64,000 nucleotides of DNA from Paenibacillus radicis (ex Xue et al. 2023) (GTDB lineage: Bacteria > Bacillota > Bacilli > Paenibacillales > NBRC-103111), in assembly GCF_024722015.1 (NCBI RefSeq), contig NZ_JANQBD010000005.1, forward strand, positions 186,001 through 250,000, read 5' to 3'. The notes beneath the pieces were generated by a model. That model did not search any database. It worked only from the letters and a program-made list of their open reading frames with translations, and was not told where the DNA came from. Each line of letters begins with the position of its first letter. Positions within the stretch are counted from its first letter, which is position 1. The position numbers and the translations under genes are program-made. Below, piece by piece: positions 18,156 through 27,868 of the stretch.

Positions 18156-20744
18156 TCAAGCTTCAAACAGCAGCAGCTCTTGCGCTGCAACTAAAGCTTG
18201 CGTACGGGAAGAGACGCCGAGCTTGCTATAAATACGGGAAAGGTACACCTTTACGGTGCCTTCCGTTAATGCCAATGCTTCGGAAATTTGCCGATTCGAG
18301 GCTCCTTGTCTGAGAAGTTTAAGAATGAATAGCTCTTGCTGGCTGAGTGGTTCTATCAGGGCGGTGTCTTTCCGATCTTGAACTTGTGGAAATAACGCGA
18401 GCAGCCTTTGCACGTATTCAACTGTGACTCCTTGCCAGTCACCGTTTTGAACATCCGTTTCTCGTTGATATACATAGGTCTGCAGCAGCTTCGCCATAGA
18501 CTTGCCTTCGTCCAGGAAGGTGCGGATGTAACCATTCGCCTCTCCAATAACGAGCGCCTCATGCAAATAACGCAGCGCAGCGAGTCGCTGGCCTCTTTGG
18601 AGCTCGACGAGTGCTTGCAGGCAGCTAATTTCCGCCATACTAAGCTGGCATTGCTCTTTTGAAGCCTGCAGCATCAGTTGCTCCAGCAATCTTGTTGCCT
18701 CAGCTTCTTTAGCTTGTGCGCTCAGAAAACGGGCGAGTGTAACATATTCAAACATCCGGTTGGAAGCGGGCCTGTCGCTAGCTGCCAGATGGAGTCCTGC
18801 CATTTCCCTTTTAGCAGGGGCCATTTGCGTTTCCTGCAAATAAAGGCGTACCCGGAAGGCGCGTAAAGGGTGAAGCCAGTAATATTCAGAGATCCGACCC
18901 ATAGTGTGAATCGCTTCGTCTATAGTTTCGTGAGCGAGGCGGTAATTCCCTTTTGAGGCTTGAATGCGGGCAAGTGTTATGCGGTTAGGAACGAATAGGC
19001 CGGGTATTTGTTCGAAACGGACCGATCGTTCCACTTGACGCACAAGCTTTAGGCATTCATCCAGGCGATTCCATTCATAATAGCCTTCGCAGAGCGATTG
19101 AACTACATATAAGTTAATAAGCGAATTGCTCCAGCCATGAGATTCCAGAACCGCTGTAAATCTCAATGCAATTGCTTCTGTATCAGAGGAAAGGCTCCCT
19201 TTTAGCCCAAAAGCTGTACGCCTTACTAAAGGTTCGGTCATATTGTAATTAAAATTATAGAATAAGGGGTTTTCCGGTAACTCCCCATCTAATTTTTCCG
19301 CAGCAAACTCATACCATTGTTCATAATTACCGCTGTAAAAAACAAGGTTTGATTTGACGAACAGCAAGCCGCTTAAGATTTGTTTGCGTTGATCCATGTC
19401 CACAGCTGCTAATTGCTGCTCGATCTTATCGAGAAGAACCGCCGCTCGGTCGCCCTGTCCCGTCATCACAAGCAAAAAGGTATGAAGCAGCGACATATCA
19501 GCAGAAAGCTCCGAATGTGGGGAAATAGCTTCTATCCAGTGTAATAAGGTGGAAAGCTCTCCGCGTTTCAGAACTTCAGCTGCATAGGAGTTCAACAAAC
19601 GGGCAGCAGATATATAATGCTCTCCGAGGATGGCATGCTCAATAGCTCTATCCAGTAATCCACGTGCCGCGAAATGACGGCTGGCCGATTGGTTGCTCTT
19701 CAGCCACCGGCCTGTATCGCTGCGTTTCAATAGATTCCGCAAAAAATCCGAGAACAAATGGTGATAACGAAACCATGTATTATGCTCATCGAGCGGGATT
19801 ACGAACAGGTTTAGGGCTAGCAGCCTTTCGAGCATTTCCCTGCTTCCCGCTTGGTCAGTAACAGCTTCGCATGCTTCCGCATCCATTCGTTCGAGCACAC
19901 AGGTTTGCAGCAGGAAAGCATGGATAGGAGAAGGAAGCTTGGTTAGAACCTCTTGAAATAAATAATCAGCAACATTTCGGTGATATCCATTAAAGCTGCC
20001 GATATATTGATCGTAATTAGTATTGGAGCGAAGGGATATTGAGGCCAATTGAAGCCCGGTTATCCAGCCTTCTGTCTGTTGAAACAGCTTTTGTATGTGC
20101 TCGGAAGTCAGCGGCAGGGGAACAACTTCCTGATAGAAGGATTTAGTCTCCTCCACCGTAAACTGAAGCTGGAGAATATCGATATGATTAAGCTCTCCAC
20201 GAGCAAGCCATTTGGATGCAGAAAAAGGAATCTCGCTGCGGCTGGCTATTATGACATGGAGATGCTGCGGCAAGTAATCGATAAAATAGGAGAGGCTGTC
20301 ATGAATGGGCTGCTGGGAAATTTCGTGGTAATCATCGAGAACCAGCACTATCGGACTGGAAAAGGTGCACAGCTCATTAATCAAAGCATCAATGAAGGTT
20401 TTCACCGATAAGCTTGGAAGCAGCGGAGTAAGATATGATAGGCGTACTCCTAGCTCCGAAGCATTAATAGCGGTTAAAGCTTCCATAATATAACGCCAAA
20501 AACGGATCAGATCATTATCAGTTTCATCCAAAGAAACCCAAGCGGTTGAGTGCTCGCATTGATGAATCCATTGGCTTACAAGGGTCGATTTGCCGAATCC
20601 TGCCGGTGCGCAAACTGTAGTTAGGCGGCCCTGCAAGCCTTGTGTAATTGTACGGATTAAACGTTTTCGAACCAGCAGGTTTTCCCTGAGCGCGGGAAGG
20701 CTTATTTTTGTTTGTAGTAATATTTGATTGGAAAATGAAGCCAT
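18156..20744 (-). CDS. MalT-like LuxR-family ATP-dependent regulator (LAL type)
   Basis: An 862-residue protein, the usual length of MalT-like regulators. The N-terminal STAND/NOD ATPase has Walker A APAGFGKST (46-54) and a Walker-B-like PIVLVLDDYHE (near 133-143). A TPR-like helical superhelix spans about 340-770. A C-terminal LuxR helix-turn-helix (about 795-855) contains LSQQELFILKLLRQGASNRQ and LTEGTVKVYLSRIY. AAGGAGG precedes the ATG. Such regulators become active when an inducer binds the superhelix and ATP binds the NOD module. No maltose-type operon is nearby, so the regulon is unknown. Two 39-bp direct repeats lie just upstream. Confidence 0.92.
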   Translation of the reverse strand: MASFSNQILLQTKISLPALRENLLVRKRLIRTITQGLQGRLTTVCAPAGFGKSTLVSQWIHQCEHSTAWVSLDETDNDLIRFWRYIMEALTAINASELGVRLSYLTPLLPSLSVKTFIDALINELCTFSSPIVLVLDDYHEISQQPIHDSLSYFIDYLPQHLHVIIASRSEIPFSASKWLARGELNHIDILQLQFTVEETKSFYQEVVPLPLTSEHIQKLFQQTEGWITGLQLASISLRSNTNYDQYIGSFNGYHRNVADYLFQEVLTKLPSPIHAFLLQTCVLERMDAEACEAVTDQAGSREMLERLLALNLFVIPLDEHNTWFRYHHLFSDFLRNLLKRSDTGRWLKSNQSASRHFAARGLLDRAIEHAILGEHYISAARLLNSYAAEVLKRGELSTLLHWIEAISPHSELSADMSLLHTFLLVMTGQGDRAAVLLDKIEQQLAAVDMDQRKQILSGLLFVKSNLVFYSGNYEQWYEFAAEKLDGELPENPLFYNFNYNMTEPLVRRTAFGLKGSLSSDTEAIALRFTAVLESHGWSNSLINLYVVQSLCEGYYEWNRLDECLKLVRQVERSVRFEQIPGLFVPNRITLARIQASKGNYRLAHETIDEAIHTMGRISEYYWLHPLRAFRVRLYLQETQMAPAKREMAGLHLAASDRPASNRMFEYVTLARFLSAQAKEAEATRLLEQLMLQASKEQCQLSMAEISCLQALVELQRGQRLAALRYLHEALVIGEANGYIRTFLDEGKSMAKLLQTYVYQRETDVQNGDWQGVTVEYVQRLLALFPQVQDRKDTALIEPLSQQELFILKLLRQGASNRQISEALALTEGTVKVYLSRIYSKLGVSSRTQALVAAQELLLFEA

Positions 20745-21304
20745 TGGTCCTCCTTGGAGTTTTGCCGCAGCAAAGCGTGTATCACATGTATGGACAGAAT
20801 TTGCTGAAGCAAAGCGTGTATCGCATGTATGGACGAATATTTCGTAAAGAAAGCTTGTCTAGCCTATCATTTTTCCTTTTTATTCTATGATTCTATGTTA
20901 ATTATACTGTATTTTCGACAGGAAGATGTTGTAAATTAGCTTTTAGTAATCCTCCAGATCATTGCTTGACTCTCTCCTCACCATCACCCCCGCATAAAAT
21001 CCTGCGAATATGCAGTTATTTTCTAACGAAATTGGCTATATGAGGAATGAAACTGCAAAAGTACATCAATTTTAATGCAATGTCGTTAGGTCTAAACCAA
21101 GAATGAGAAAAAAGATGCACATTTGCATGAATTCCAAAAGACTGCCGATAAGAGGGTCAAAAGGATGTATAGAATACAGGTTTTTGGCGGAGGTAAGGGG
21201 GAAGACAGTAGCTTCGAATCGAAAATCACCTAAAGGACGAATTTTATTTTCAACGATTCATTCCGGATCAAGCCTATTAAATCCATGATACAATGGGGAA
21301 ATAA
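20745..21304. other. Gene-free interval between the divergent LuxR-type and APH-fold genes
   Basis: It contains the two direct repeats at 20769-20837 and otherwise A+T-rich sequence that should hold the divergent promoters. A 61-codon open frame at 21103-21288 has no ribosome binding site and no recognisable protein character, so it is not called. Confidence 0.5.
20769..20837. repeat. Two direct repeats, 39-bp period, upstream of the LuxR-type regulator
   Basis: AGCAAAGCGTGTATC, one variable base, then CATGTATGGAC occurs at 20769-20795 and again at 20808-20834; GAAT follows each. The spacing of 39 bp is close to four helical turns. MalT-like regulators bind repeated sites cooperatively, so these could be autoregulatory sites. 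Confidence 0.7.
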
Positions 21305-22345
21305 ATGCCATATGGAGTTGATAAGGTTATGGAACAGCAGGTAGATAGGCTTTTTGGAGAATTTGTATTGTGGGAAGCGGCGGAGAAATTCGGGTTGAGT
21401 CGGGAACATGCCAAGAAACTGGGCGATTTTGAAAACTATGTCTATGAAATGCATAACCAGCAGGGAGAGGCTGTCATCATGAGGCTGACCCACAGCAGCC
21501 ACCGATCGGAATCAATGATTGCCGCAGAGCTGGACTGGATTTACTTTCTAATAAGTAAAGGTCTGAGCATTCCCCGCTGCTATGAGTCGTTGCTTGGTAA
21601 GAGAACAGAAAAGATAATAGTTGAAGATTCCTATTTTACAGCTGCTGTTTTTCAGAAAGCAGAAGGCAAGCGAGCCGACTTTCATAATCCAGCAGAGTGG
21701 AATCAGCAGTTGTTTGGGGAGTGGGGACGACTAATCGGTCAAATGCATCGTGCGACAATCGGTTATCAGGTCACAGATCTTGATGGTGTATCCAAGCGGC
21801 CGGAGTGGTATGAAGACGATCTGCTGCTGGAAGCCCGGCGGTCTGTGGGCGAAGGTGAAGAATATGTACTGCAGAGCCTGGAGGAAGTACTGAAGCATTT
21901 GCAAAAGCTTCCGCAGGATAATCGTAGTTATGGCTTGATCCACACGGATATGCACCAGGGTAATTTCTTTGTGGCGGATGGGCGTATTAGCGTGTTTGAC
22001 TTCGATGATTGCGCCTATAATTGGTTCATTCATGACATTGCGATCCCCTTATATTATTCTGTAAGTTGGGCTGTTCCAGCTGCTTATGAAGGAGGCAGGA
22101 ATGCATTTGCAGCTGAATTTTTCAAGGCGTTCTGGAATGGCTACCAAGAGGAGTATAGTTTGGATGCCGCATGGCTGCAAGAGCTGCCTTATTTTCTAAG
22201 GCTTCGGGATATTACTCTTTATTTGGTTATTCATAAAAAGGTAGAACCGCATACGATGGACAGCAGGATGAGAAGCTGGATGGATGAAATTAAAGGCCGT
22301 CTGAAGCAAAATGTCCCTATAGTTGAGCTGGATTGCTTAATATAG
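21305..22345 (+). CDS. Aminoglycoside-phosphotransferase-fold (APH/CHK) kinase-like protein
   Basis: A 346-residue protein with the APH-type kinase fold. The catalytic loop is LIHTDMHQGNFFV (HxDxxxxN form of the Brenner motif), and FDFDDC is the Mg-binding DFD. The C-terminal helical lobe carries the aromatic-rich LPYFLRLRDITLYLVI segment found in homoserine-kinase-like, spore-coat CotS-like and YtmP-like members. The ATG at 21305 is the likeliest start (GGGGAA upstream); ATG 21329 is possible. The phosphoacceptor is unknown, and resistance should not be assumed. It stands alone on its strand. Confidence 0.8.
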   Translation: MPYGVDKVMEQQVDRLFGEFVLWEAAEKFGLSREHAKKLGDFENYVYEMHNQQGEAVIMRLTHSSHRSESMIAAELDWIYFLISKGLSIPRCYESLLGKRTEKIIVEDSYFTAAVFQKAEGKRADFHNPAEWNQQLFGEWGRLIGQMHRATIGYQVTDLDGVSKRPEWYEDDLLLEARRSVGEGEEYVLQSLEEVLKHLQKLPQDNRSYGLIHTDMHQGNFFVADGRISVFDFDDCAYNWFIHDIAIPLYYSVSWAVPAAYEGGRNAFAAEFFKAFWNGYQEEYSLDAAWLQELPYFLRLRDITLYLVIHKKVEPHTMDSRMRSWMDEIKGRLKQNVPIVELDCLI

Positions 22346-22496
22346 AGGCATGGTCATAACAAGCAAATAATAGCCAATTACCGAAGAAAGAGCTTCTCTT
22401 GAGGATAAAAAAGGGTTATAGTCAAGCTGTAGCCTGACTAGTTTGCGCGTGTCTATCTGTCGGTTTCGTACTAGAAAATCTCTGAGGAGGAACAAC

Positions 22497-22973
22497 ATGT
22501 CCACTGTCCAAATTCAACAAACGGTCCCTGATTTCACCCTGCCGGCTTCGAACGGAAAGGATGTATCGCTAAGTGATTTTCGGGGTAAAAAGGTCGTCAT
22601 TTATTTTTATCCCAGAGACATGACTCCGGGTTGTACGAAAGAATCATGCGAATTCAGAGATTACAACGGCCAATTTGCAAGTCTGAATACAGAAGTAATT
22701 GGCATCAGTCCAGACGATATTGCCTCACACGATAACTTTATAGCGGAATACCAGCTTCCGTTCCTGCTGCTTTCCGACGTTGACCAGAAGGTATGCAATG
22801 AATTCGGAGTTTGGAAACTGAGGGAAAGAGATGGACAGCAGTTTTACGGTGTGGAACGGTCTACATTTCTTATTGATGAACAGGGTGTATTAGTGAGAGA
22901 ATGGCGCATAGTTCAGGTGGATGGCCATGTTGCAGAAGTACTGGAAGCTGTTAAACAGGAATCCATGCAGTAG
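22497..22973 (+). CDS. bcp: Thioredoxin-dependent peroxiredoxin, Bcp type
   Basis: A 158-residue protein starting at ATG 22497 after GAGGAGG. The peroxidatic Cys is C46 in TPGCTKESC, and a resolving Cys lies five residues later (C51), the atypical two-Cys arrangement of Bcp/PrxQ. The preceding FYPRDMTPG is the family's active-site strand. It reduces H2O2 and organic peroxides with thioredoxin in the cytoplasm. The upstream 18 in-frame codons back to 22443 lack a ribosome binding site. Confidence 0.95.
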   Translation: MSTVQIQQTVPDFTLPASNGKDVSLSDFRGKKVVIYFYPRDMTPGCTKESCEFRDYNGQFASLNTEVIGISPDDIASHDNFIAEYQLPFLLLSDVDQKVCNEFGVWKLRERDGQQFYGVERSTFLIDEQGVLVREWRIVQVDGHVAEVLEAVKQESMQ

Positions 22974-23027
22974 ACGGCTGTAACGGCAGCCTTTAATCAT
23001 TCAATTAAATAATTCAAAAAACTGCTT

Positions 23028-23063
23028 CAGCGTCTTCCTGTGTTAAGGAGGACGCTGTTTTTG
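23028..23063. terminator. Terminator after bcp
   Basis: CAGCGTCTTCCT (23028-23039) pairs with AGGAGGACGCTG (23046-23057), followed by TTTTT. Confidence 0.85.
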
Positions 23064-23147
23064 TGCCATACTTTAACCTCACAAGACACTGCTGGCATTG
23101 TATCCGCCTTGCATATTTGCTCTATGCTCCGACATTCAGCCATAACT

Positions 23148-24191
23148 TCAAGCCTTGGCGAGCACTTGCTCCGCCATACGGTCGGCAGCCAAAGAAGTGC
23201 ATATTCCCCCAGTTTCGGACATATGGAATACGCTCATGATTGTACTATATATGCGCTCTACCCGCCTCTTGGCATAGGGGGCATCAAAGCCTCCCAAATC
23301 TACTGCCGTTGTGATCAAGCCTCCGGCATTGATAACATAATCGGGTGCATAGAGAATGCCTGCGCTATGCAGAGCTTCTCCATGTCTGTCTTCAGCGAGC
23401 TGGTTATTGGCTCCTCCTGCGACGATTTTACACTTTAGCCGGGGCAGCGTCTGATCGTTAAGAATGCCACCAAGTGCACAAGGGGCGAATACATCGCAAG
23501 CTTCACTGAATATATCATCAACCGGAACAGATCGGGCTGCAAAAGCACTCACAGCTTTTTTCACGCGGTCTGGATTAATATCGGTAACGACTAATTGAAC
23601 ACCAACTTCATGCAAATATCGGCACAGAAAGTAGCCTACTTTTCCAAGTCCTTGCACAGCAACGGTTTTATCCTTCAGCAGCTCCGAGCCATAGACCTTC
23701 CCAACAGAAGCTTTAATCCCAAGAAAAACTCCGTATGCCGTCATTTCAGCAGTGAACTCGCCGAATGCACCCAGAGAACCTGTTACATCTGTCACATACT
23801 CGGACTCTATATTTACCCAATCCATATCTTGAACGGTTGTTCCCAAATCAATTCCTGTAATATAACGGCCTTGCAGCTTTTGAATGAACTGGCCCAAGGA
23901 GCGAAATTTAGCCATAGATTTATCCTTGTTCGGATTCCCGATAATGACGGCTTTTCCACCGCCGAATTGAAGTCCGGATACAGCAGCTTTGTAAGTCATT
24001 CCTTTAGCCAGCCTGAGAGCGTCGGTTACAGCCTCTTCTTCCGTTGCATATTTCCACATCCGGCATCCGCCCAGAGCGGGTCCGAGCTTTGTATTATGGA
24101 TCGCGATGATTGCCCTGAGCCCACTGCTGGGGTCCTGACAGAATACCAGCTGTTCGCATTGAAATTTTTCCATTTCGTCTAATATAGACAT
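23148..24191 (-). CDS. Leucine/valine dehydrogenase-type amino acid dehydrogenase
   Basis: A 347-residue Glu/Leu/Phe/Val dehydrogenase. The N-terminal substrate domain has LGPALGGCRMW and the catalytic stretch AKGMTYKAAVSGLQFGGGK, with both conserved lysines. The C-terminal NAD domain has VQGLGKVGYFL. Length and motifs match hexa- or octameric leucine dehydrogenases of Bacillota that deaminate branched-chain amino acids to 2-oxoacids, feeding branched fatty acid synthesis. AAGGGGGAG precedes the ATG. It is divergent from the fixABCX operon, from which it is separated by 235 bp. Substrate preference among Leu, Val and Ile is not resolvable here. Confidence 0.9.
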   Translation of the reverse strand: MSILDEMEKFQCEQLVFCQDPSSGLRAIIAIHNTKLGPALGGCRMWKYATEEEAVTDALRLAKGMTYKAAVSGLQFGGGKAVIIGNPNKDKSMAKFRSLGQFIQKLQGRYITGIDLGTTVQDMDWVNIESEYVTDVTGSLGAFGEFTAEMTAYGVFLGIKASVGKVYGSELLKDKTVAVQGLGKVGYFLCRYLHEVGVQLVVTDINPDRVKKAVSAFAARSVPVDDIFSEACDVFAPCALGGILNDQTLPRLKCKIVAGGANNQLAEDRHGEALHSAGILYAPDYVINAGGLITTAVDLGGFDAPYAKRRVERIYSTIMSVFHMSETGGICTSLAADRMAEQVLAKA

Positions 24192-24426
24192 TTGAAATCT
24201 CCCCCTTTTGATTACAAAGAATCTGGGAAGCTTACTCGATATCGAATCTTGTCTTCACCTTTAAACTCTCACTTATACTAATATTCAAGTTACTCCTTGT
24301 CTGTTACAGCGGTCCAATTTGAAAAAAGACAAATGTATCTTCGTGGAATGGGCATCGAATAGAAGATTCTCAAATATACTATATTATTCAAAAAGTAACG
24401 GATTAAAAGGAAGGGGGTGCTGGGAG

Positions 24427-25257
24427 ATGCTTCATATAGTTGCCTGTATTAAGCAGGTACCGGATACGAAGATCATCAAGATGAACCCGAAGACCAATAC
24501 GATGGATCGTTCTAGTGCACCAGCGATTTTGAATCCTTATGACGCTCATGCGGTTGAGGAAGCGGTTCGACTCAAAAACAGGTATGGCGGCACCGTATCT
24601 GTACTCACCATGGGGCCGCCGCCAGCGGTAAAAGCGATCAAAAAATGCATTGAAATCGGCGCAGATGAGGGCTATATGATCTCTGACCGGGCTTTTGCCG
24701 GAGCGGATACGCTTGCAACCAGCTATGCATTGACCAAAGCCATTGACAAAATTGCTACCATCCTGCCGGTTGACCTTATCATTTGCGGAAAAATGACCAT
24801 TGACGGAGATACCGGCCAAGTAGGTCCTGGTATAGCCCGAAGACTGGATATTCCTCCGCTAACATCGGTCAAGAAGGTCGCCGAGATTAATAAGGAGCTT
24901 GGGTACGTTATTGTTCACCGCAAGCTGGAAGACGGCTATGAAATCATTCAATCCACATTGCCCTGCTTGTTTTCGGTTGAAAAGGAAATTAATGAAGTGC
25001 CCTATTCCTCGATGCCCAACATGATCAAAGCAGCTTACTATCAACCTCATATTTGGTCGGTCAATGATTTGGAAGATGTGGACAGGACTCAGCTTGGGCT
25101 AAAAGGATCGCCTACGATTGTATCATCAGTGTGGGCGCCGCAGAAGCCACAGGGGGGGAGCAAGCTGGAAGGCGCTGCGAATGAACAGGTTGCACAACTG
25201 CTTGGCATTTTAATGGAAAAGAAAGAATTGTTTCAGGCTAGGGGTGATATTCAATGA
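24427..25257 (+). CDS. fixA: Electron transfer flavoprotein beta subunit, FixA type
   Basis: 276 residues starting at ATG 24427, with AAGGGGG nine bases upstream; the longer frame to 24319 has no ribosome binding site. It shows the ETF-beta pattern IVACIKQVPDTKIIKMNP at the N terminus and the signature region ICGKMTIDGDTGQVGP. It binds flavin or AMP at the interface with FixB. Order fixA-fixB-fixC-fixX with overlapping starts identifies the bifurcating EtfABCX complex rather than the ordinary two-gene ETF. FixABCX takes electrons from NADH and splits them between ferredoxin/flavodoxin and quinone. Confidence 0.92.
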   Translation: MLHIVACIKQVPDTKIIKMNPKTNTMDRSSAPAILNPYDAHAVEEAVRLKNRYGGTVSVLTMGPPPAVKAIKKCIEIGADEGYMISDRAFAGADTLATSYALTKAIDKIATILPVDLIICGKMTIDGDTGQVGPGIARRLDIPPLTSVKKVAEINKELGYVIVHRKLEDGYEIIQSTLPCLFSVEKEINEVPYSSMPNMIKAAYYQPHIWSVNDLEDVDRTQLGLKGSPTIVSSVWAPQKPQGGSKLEGAANEQVAQLLGILMEKKELFQARGDIQ

Positions 25258-26279
25258 ACTTCGAGGATTACCGCGGAGTCTGGGTATTTATTGAGGAAAA
25301 GGAAGGGCGTATTGCACCGGTTTCCCTGGAATTGCTTGGGGCGGGGCGGCGGCTTGCTGACAAGAGAGGGGACGAACTGGCGGGGATTTTAATCGGTGAT
25401 CAAATTACGGCTCTAGCGGATACTGTGTTTGAGTACGGAGCGGATACCGTTTATACCTATGACAGCCCTATTTTTAAACATTACCGTACCGAGACGTTCA
25501 TGAAAGCACTGCTAGCCTGTACGGAGAAATACAAGCCGGAGATCATCCTTTACGGGGCCACTTCAACAGGGAAGGATTTGGCAAGCGCTGTGGCAACCGA
25601 TCTTCCCACCGGCTTAACGGCAGACACGACTATATTGGATGTGGAAGAGGACACCGGATTGCTGCTGGCTAGCCGACCTGCCTTCGGGGGCAATATTATG
25701 GCGACGATTCTTTGTAAAAAGTACCGTCCCCAAATGGCAACGGTCCGCCCCAAGGTGATGAAGGCATTGTCTCCTGAACCGGGACGAAGAGGAAAGCTGA
25801 TTGAAGAATCGATTCCATTGAAAGAGGAGGAGGTTCGCACCAAAGTACTGGAAATTGTGCGGGATACAGTCAAGCAGGTACGTATCGATGAAGCGGATAT
25901 TATTGTAGCCGGAGGAAAGGGGCTTGGAAGTCCAAGCGGGTTTCAGCTCATCCATCAGCTGGCTGATGTATTAGGTGCTGCTGTAGGCGGTAGCCGGGAT
26001 GTTGTCGAAGCAGGATGGATCGAGCATCATCATCAGGTCGGTCAGACAGGGGTTACGGTAACCCCCAAAATATATTTTGCGATTGGCATTTCAGGAGCGA
26101 TTCAGCATATTGTCGGCATGCAAAATTCCGGACTTATTATTGCCATTAATAAAGACCCGGATGCAGCTATATTCCAGGCTTGTCATTACGGTATTGTCGG
26201 GGATGCATTCGAGATTGTACCTATGTTGATTGAGCAATTTAAATACGCATGGAATGGAAAGGAAGATGGGCATGCCTGA
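25254..26279 (+). CDS. fixB: Electron transfer flavoprotein alpha subunit, FixB type
   Basis: 341 residues; the start overlaps the fixA stop (ATGA). The C-terminal FAD-binding signature is present: IIVAGGKGLG, then DVLGAAVGGSRDVVEAGWI, HHHQVGQTG, and YFAIGISGAIQHIVGM. It holds the electron-carrying FAD and forms the EtfAB dimer with FixA. The N-terminal region is the ETF-alpha type I domain (LYGATSTGKDLASAVA). Confidence 0.93.
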   Translation: MNFEDYRGVWVFIEEKEGRIAPVSLELLGAGRRLADKRGDELAGILIGDQITALADTVFEYGADTVYTYDSPIFKHYRTETFMKALLACTEKYKPEIILYGATSTGKDLASAVATDLPTGLTADTTILDVEEDTGLLLASRPAFGGNIMATILCKKYRPQMATVRPKVMKALSPEPGRRGKLIEESIPLKEEEVRTKVLEIVRDTVKQVRIDEADIIVAGGKGLGSPSGFQLIHQLADVLGAAVGGSRDVVEAGWIEHHHQVGQTGVTVTPKIYFAIGISGAIQHIVGMQNSGLIIAINKDPDAAIFQACHYGIVGDAFEIVPMLIEQFKYAWNGKEDGHA

Positions 26280-27567
26280 TCAGTTTGAATGTATTGTCGT
26301 TGGGGCAGGGCCCGCAGGCATTGCCTGCGCGTATGAGCTCGCCAAAGCAGGAGTAAAGGTGCTGCTGCTGGAACGAGGGGAGTATCCGGGCTCCAAGAAC
26401 GTGATGGGCGGCGTGCTTTATCGGCAAATGATGGAGGAGATTATCCCCGATTTTTACAAGGAGGCCCCTCTGGAGCGGCCTATTGTGGAGCAGCGGTTCA
26501 TGATGCTGGATAAGGAATCGGCGTTAACCTTCGGCTATAAAGGATTGGAATGGGGACAAGAGCCTTATAACAATTTTACTGTGCTTAGAGCTAAGTTTGA
26601 TCAGTGGTTTGCACAAAAGGCTGTGGAACAGGGCGCATTACTGGTAAACGAAACGGTCGTGCTGGAGTGTATTCAGGAAAACGGTCGGGTTGTTGGGGTG
26701 CGGACGGATCGACCGGATGGGGATCTGTATGCGAATGTTGTTGTGCTGGCAGATGGAGTCAATTCGCTGCTTGCCAAATCGCTTGGTTTCCATAAAGAGT
26801 TTAAGCCGGATGAGGTTGCATTGGCCACAATGGAGATTTTAAAGCTGGACAGGAAAGTCATTGAAGACCGCTTTGGCCTGGAGGAAAATCAGGGCTGTAC
26901 GATTGAACTGTTCGGAGACGCGACCAAGGGGATTCTGGGCACGGGGTTTCTGTACACAAATAAAGATACGTTAAGTATAGGCGTTGGTACCTTACTTTCG
27001 GGCCTTATCAAGCATAAGCTAAAACCATACGAGCTGCTGGAATATGTCAAAAAGCATCCGATGGTTCGTCCTTACCTTCAAGGGAGCGAGTCTCAGGAAT
27101 ATTTGGCCCATTTGATTCCGGAGGGTGGCTATTATTCGATGCCTAAGGTTGCGGCTCCCGGCGTGCTTGTGGTTGGCGATGCTGCACAGCTTGTGAATGC
27201 AATTCACCGCGAAGGATCTAACATGGCTATGACATCCGGTCGTATTGCTGCCGAAACGATTGTGATGGCCAAGCAAGCAGGAGATTATTCCGAGCCTATG
27301 CTGGACCATTACCGGAAGCGGTTGATGGAAAGCTTCGTCGGTCAGGATTTGAAAAAGTATAAGGATTCGACCCATCATTTTGATAAATTTCCACAGTACT
27401 TCGATCAATATATCCCGATGATGAATCGTGCGGCGAGCCAGATGTTTACCGTTGACGGCACGTCGAAGAGAGAGAAGCAGAAGAAAATATGGCGAGATAT
27501 CGGATCGTTTAAGGAGAAGCTGAGAATAGCCCGTGACATGTACCGGGCTTGGAAGGTGATGAAGTAA
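26272..27567 (+). CDS. fixC: FixC, ETF-quinone oxidoreductase-like flavoprotein
   Basis: 431 residues if begun at ATG 26272, which has AAGGA eight bases upstream; three other in-frame starts lie 6-42 bases earlier. It overlaps fixB by 8 bp. The N-terminal FAD-binding fold is CIVVGAGPAGIACAYELAKAG; a second FAD motif is VVGDAAQLVNAIHREGSNMAM. The protein is the FAD subunit that, with FixX, passes one electron to quinone. Unlike mitochondrial ETF-QO it lacks its own FeS cluster, consistent with a separate FixX. Confidence 0.92.
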   Translation: MPDQFECIVVGAGPAGIACAYELAKAGVKVLLLERGEYPGSKNVMGGVLYRQMMEEIIPDFYKEAPLERPIVEQRFMMLDKESALTFGYKGLEWGQEPYNNFTVLRAKFDQWFAQKAVEQGALLVNETVVLECIQENGRVVGVRTDRPDGDLYANVVVLADGVNSLLAKSLGFHKEFKPDEVALATMEILKLDRKVIEDRFGLEENQGCTIELFGDATKGILGTGFLYTNKDTLSIGVGTLLSGLIKHKLKPYELLEYVKKHPMVRPYLQGSESQEYLAHLIPEGGYYSMPKVAAPGVLVVGDAAQLVNAIHREGSNMAMTSGRIAAETIVMAKQAGDYSEPMLDHYRKRLMESFVGQDLKKYKDSTHHFDKFPQYFDQYIPMMNRAASQMFTVDGTSKREKQKKIWRDIGSFKEKLRIARDMYRAWKVMK

Positions 27568-27863
27568 TGAGCGACGAGACGAAAGGCCAGTCGATTGAGG
27601 AGAAGCAATATTTACTGCGTTTTAATGCGGACACCAAGTCCCATCTGACGGTGTTGGATGCGGATATATGCGCGACCAAATGTCCTGATAAAATATGTAC
27701 GATTTTTTGTCCGGCGGAAGTGTACAAATGGGAGAACATCCGCATGCATGTTGGCTATGAGGGCTGCCATGAATGTGGAAGCTGCCGCATAGGCTGTCCT
27801 CATCAAAATATTAAATGGGAATACCCAAAAGGTGGTCATGGAATCGTCTTTAGATTGGGGTGA
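27567..27863 (+). CDS. fixX: FixX, ferredoxin-like protein of the bifurcating ETF complex
   Basis: 98 residues starting at ATG 27567, one base overlapping the fixC TAA. Eight cysteines form two groups: C35, C39, C44, C48 and C67, C70, C73, C77. The second group, CHECGSCRIGCPH, is a standard 4Fe-4S motif. The first group (CxxxCPxxxCxxxCP) may hold a second cluster, as in known FixX proteins. It mediates transfer from FixC to quinone. Confidence 0.92.
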   Translation: MSDETKGQSIEEKQYLLRFNADTKSHLTVLDADICATKCPDKICTIFCPAEVYKWENIRMHVGYEGCHECGSCRIGCPHQNIKWEYPKGGHGIVFRLG

Positions 27864-27868
27864 TCCGC

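Noticed and set aside
18840-24180. Plus-strand frames opposite the LuxR-type regulator and the leucine-dehydrogenase-like gene (for example 20049-20411, 23595-24182)
   Set aside because: They overlap genes with strong family motifs and have no ribosome binding sites or recognisable domains.
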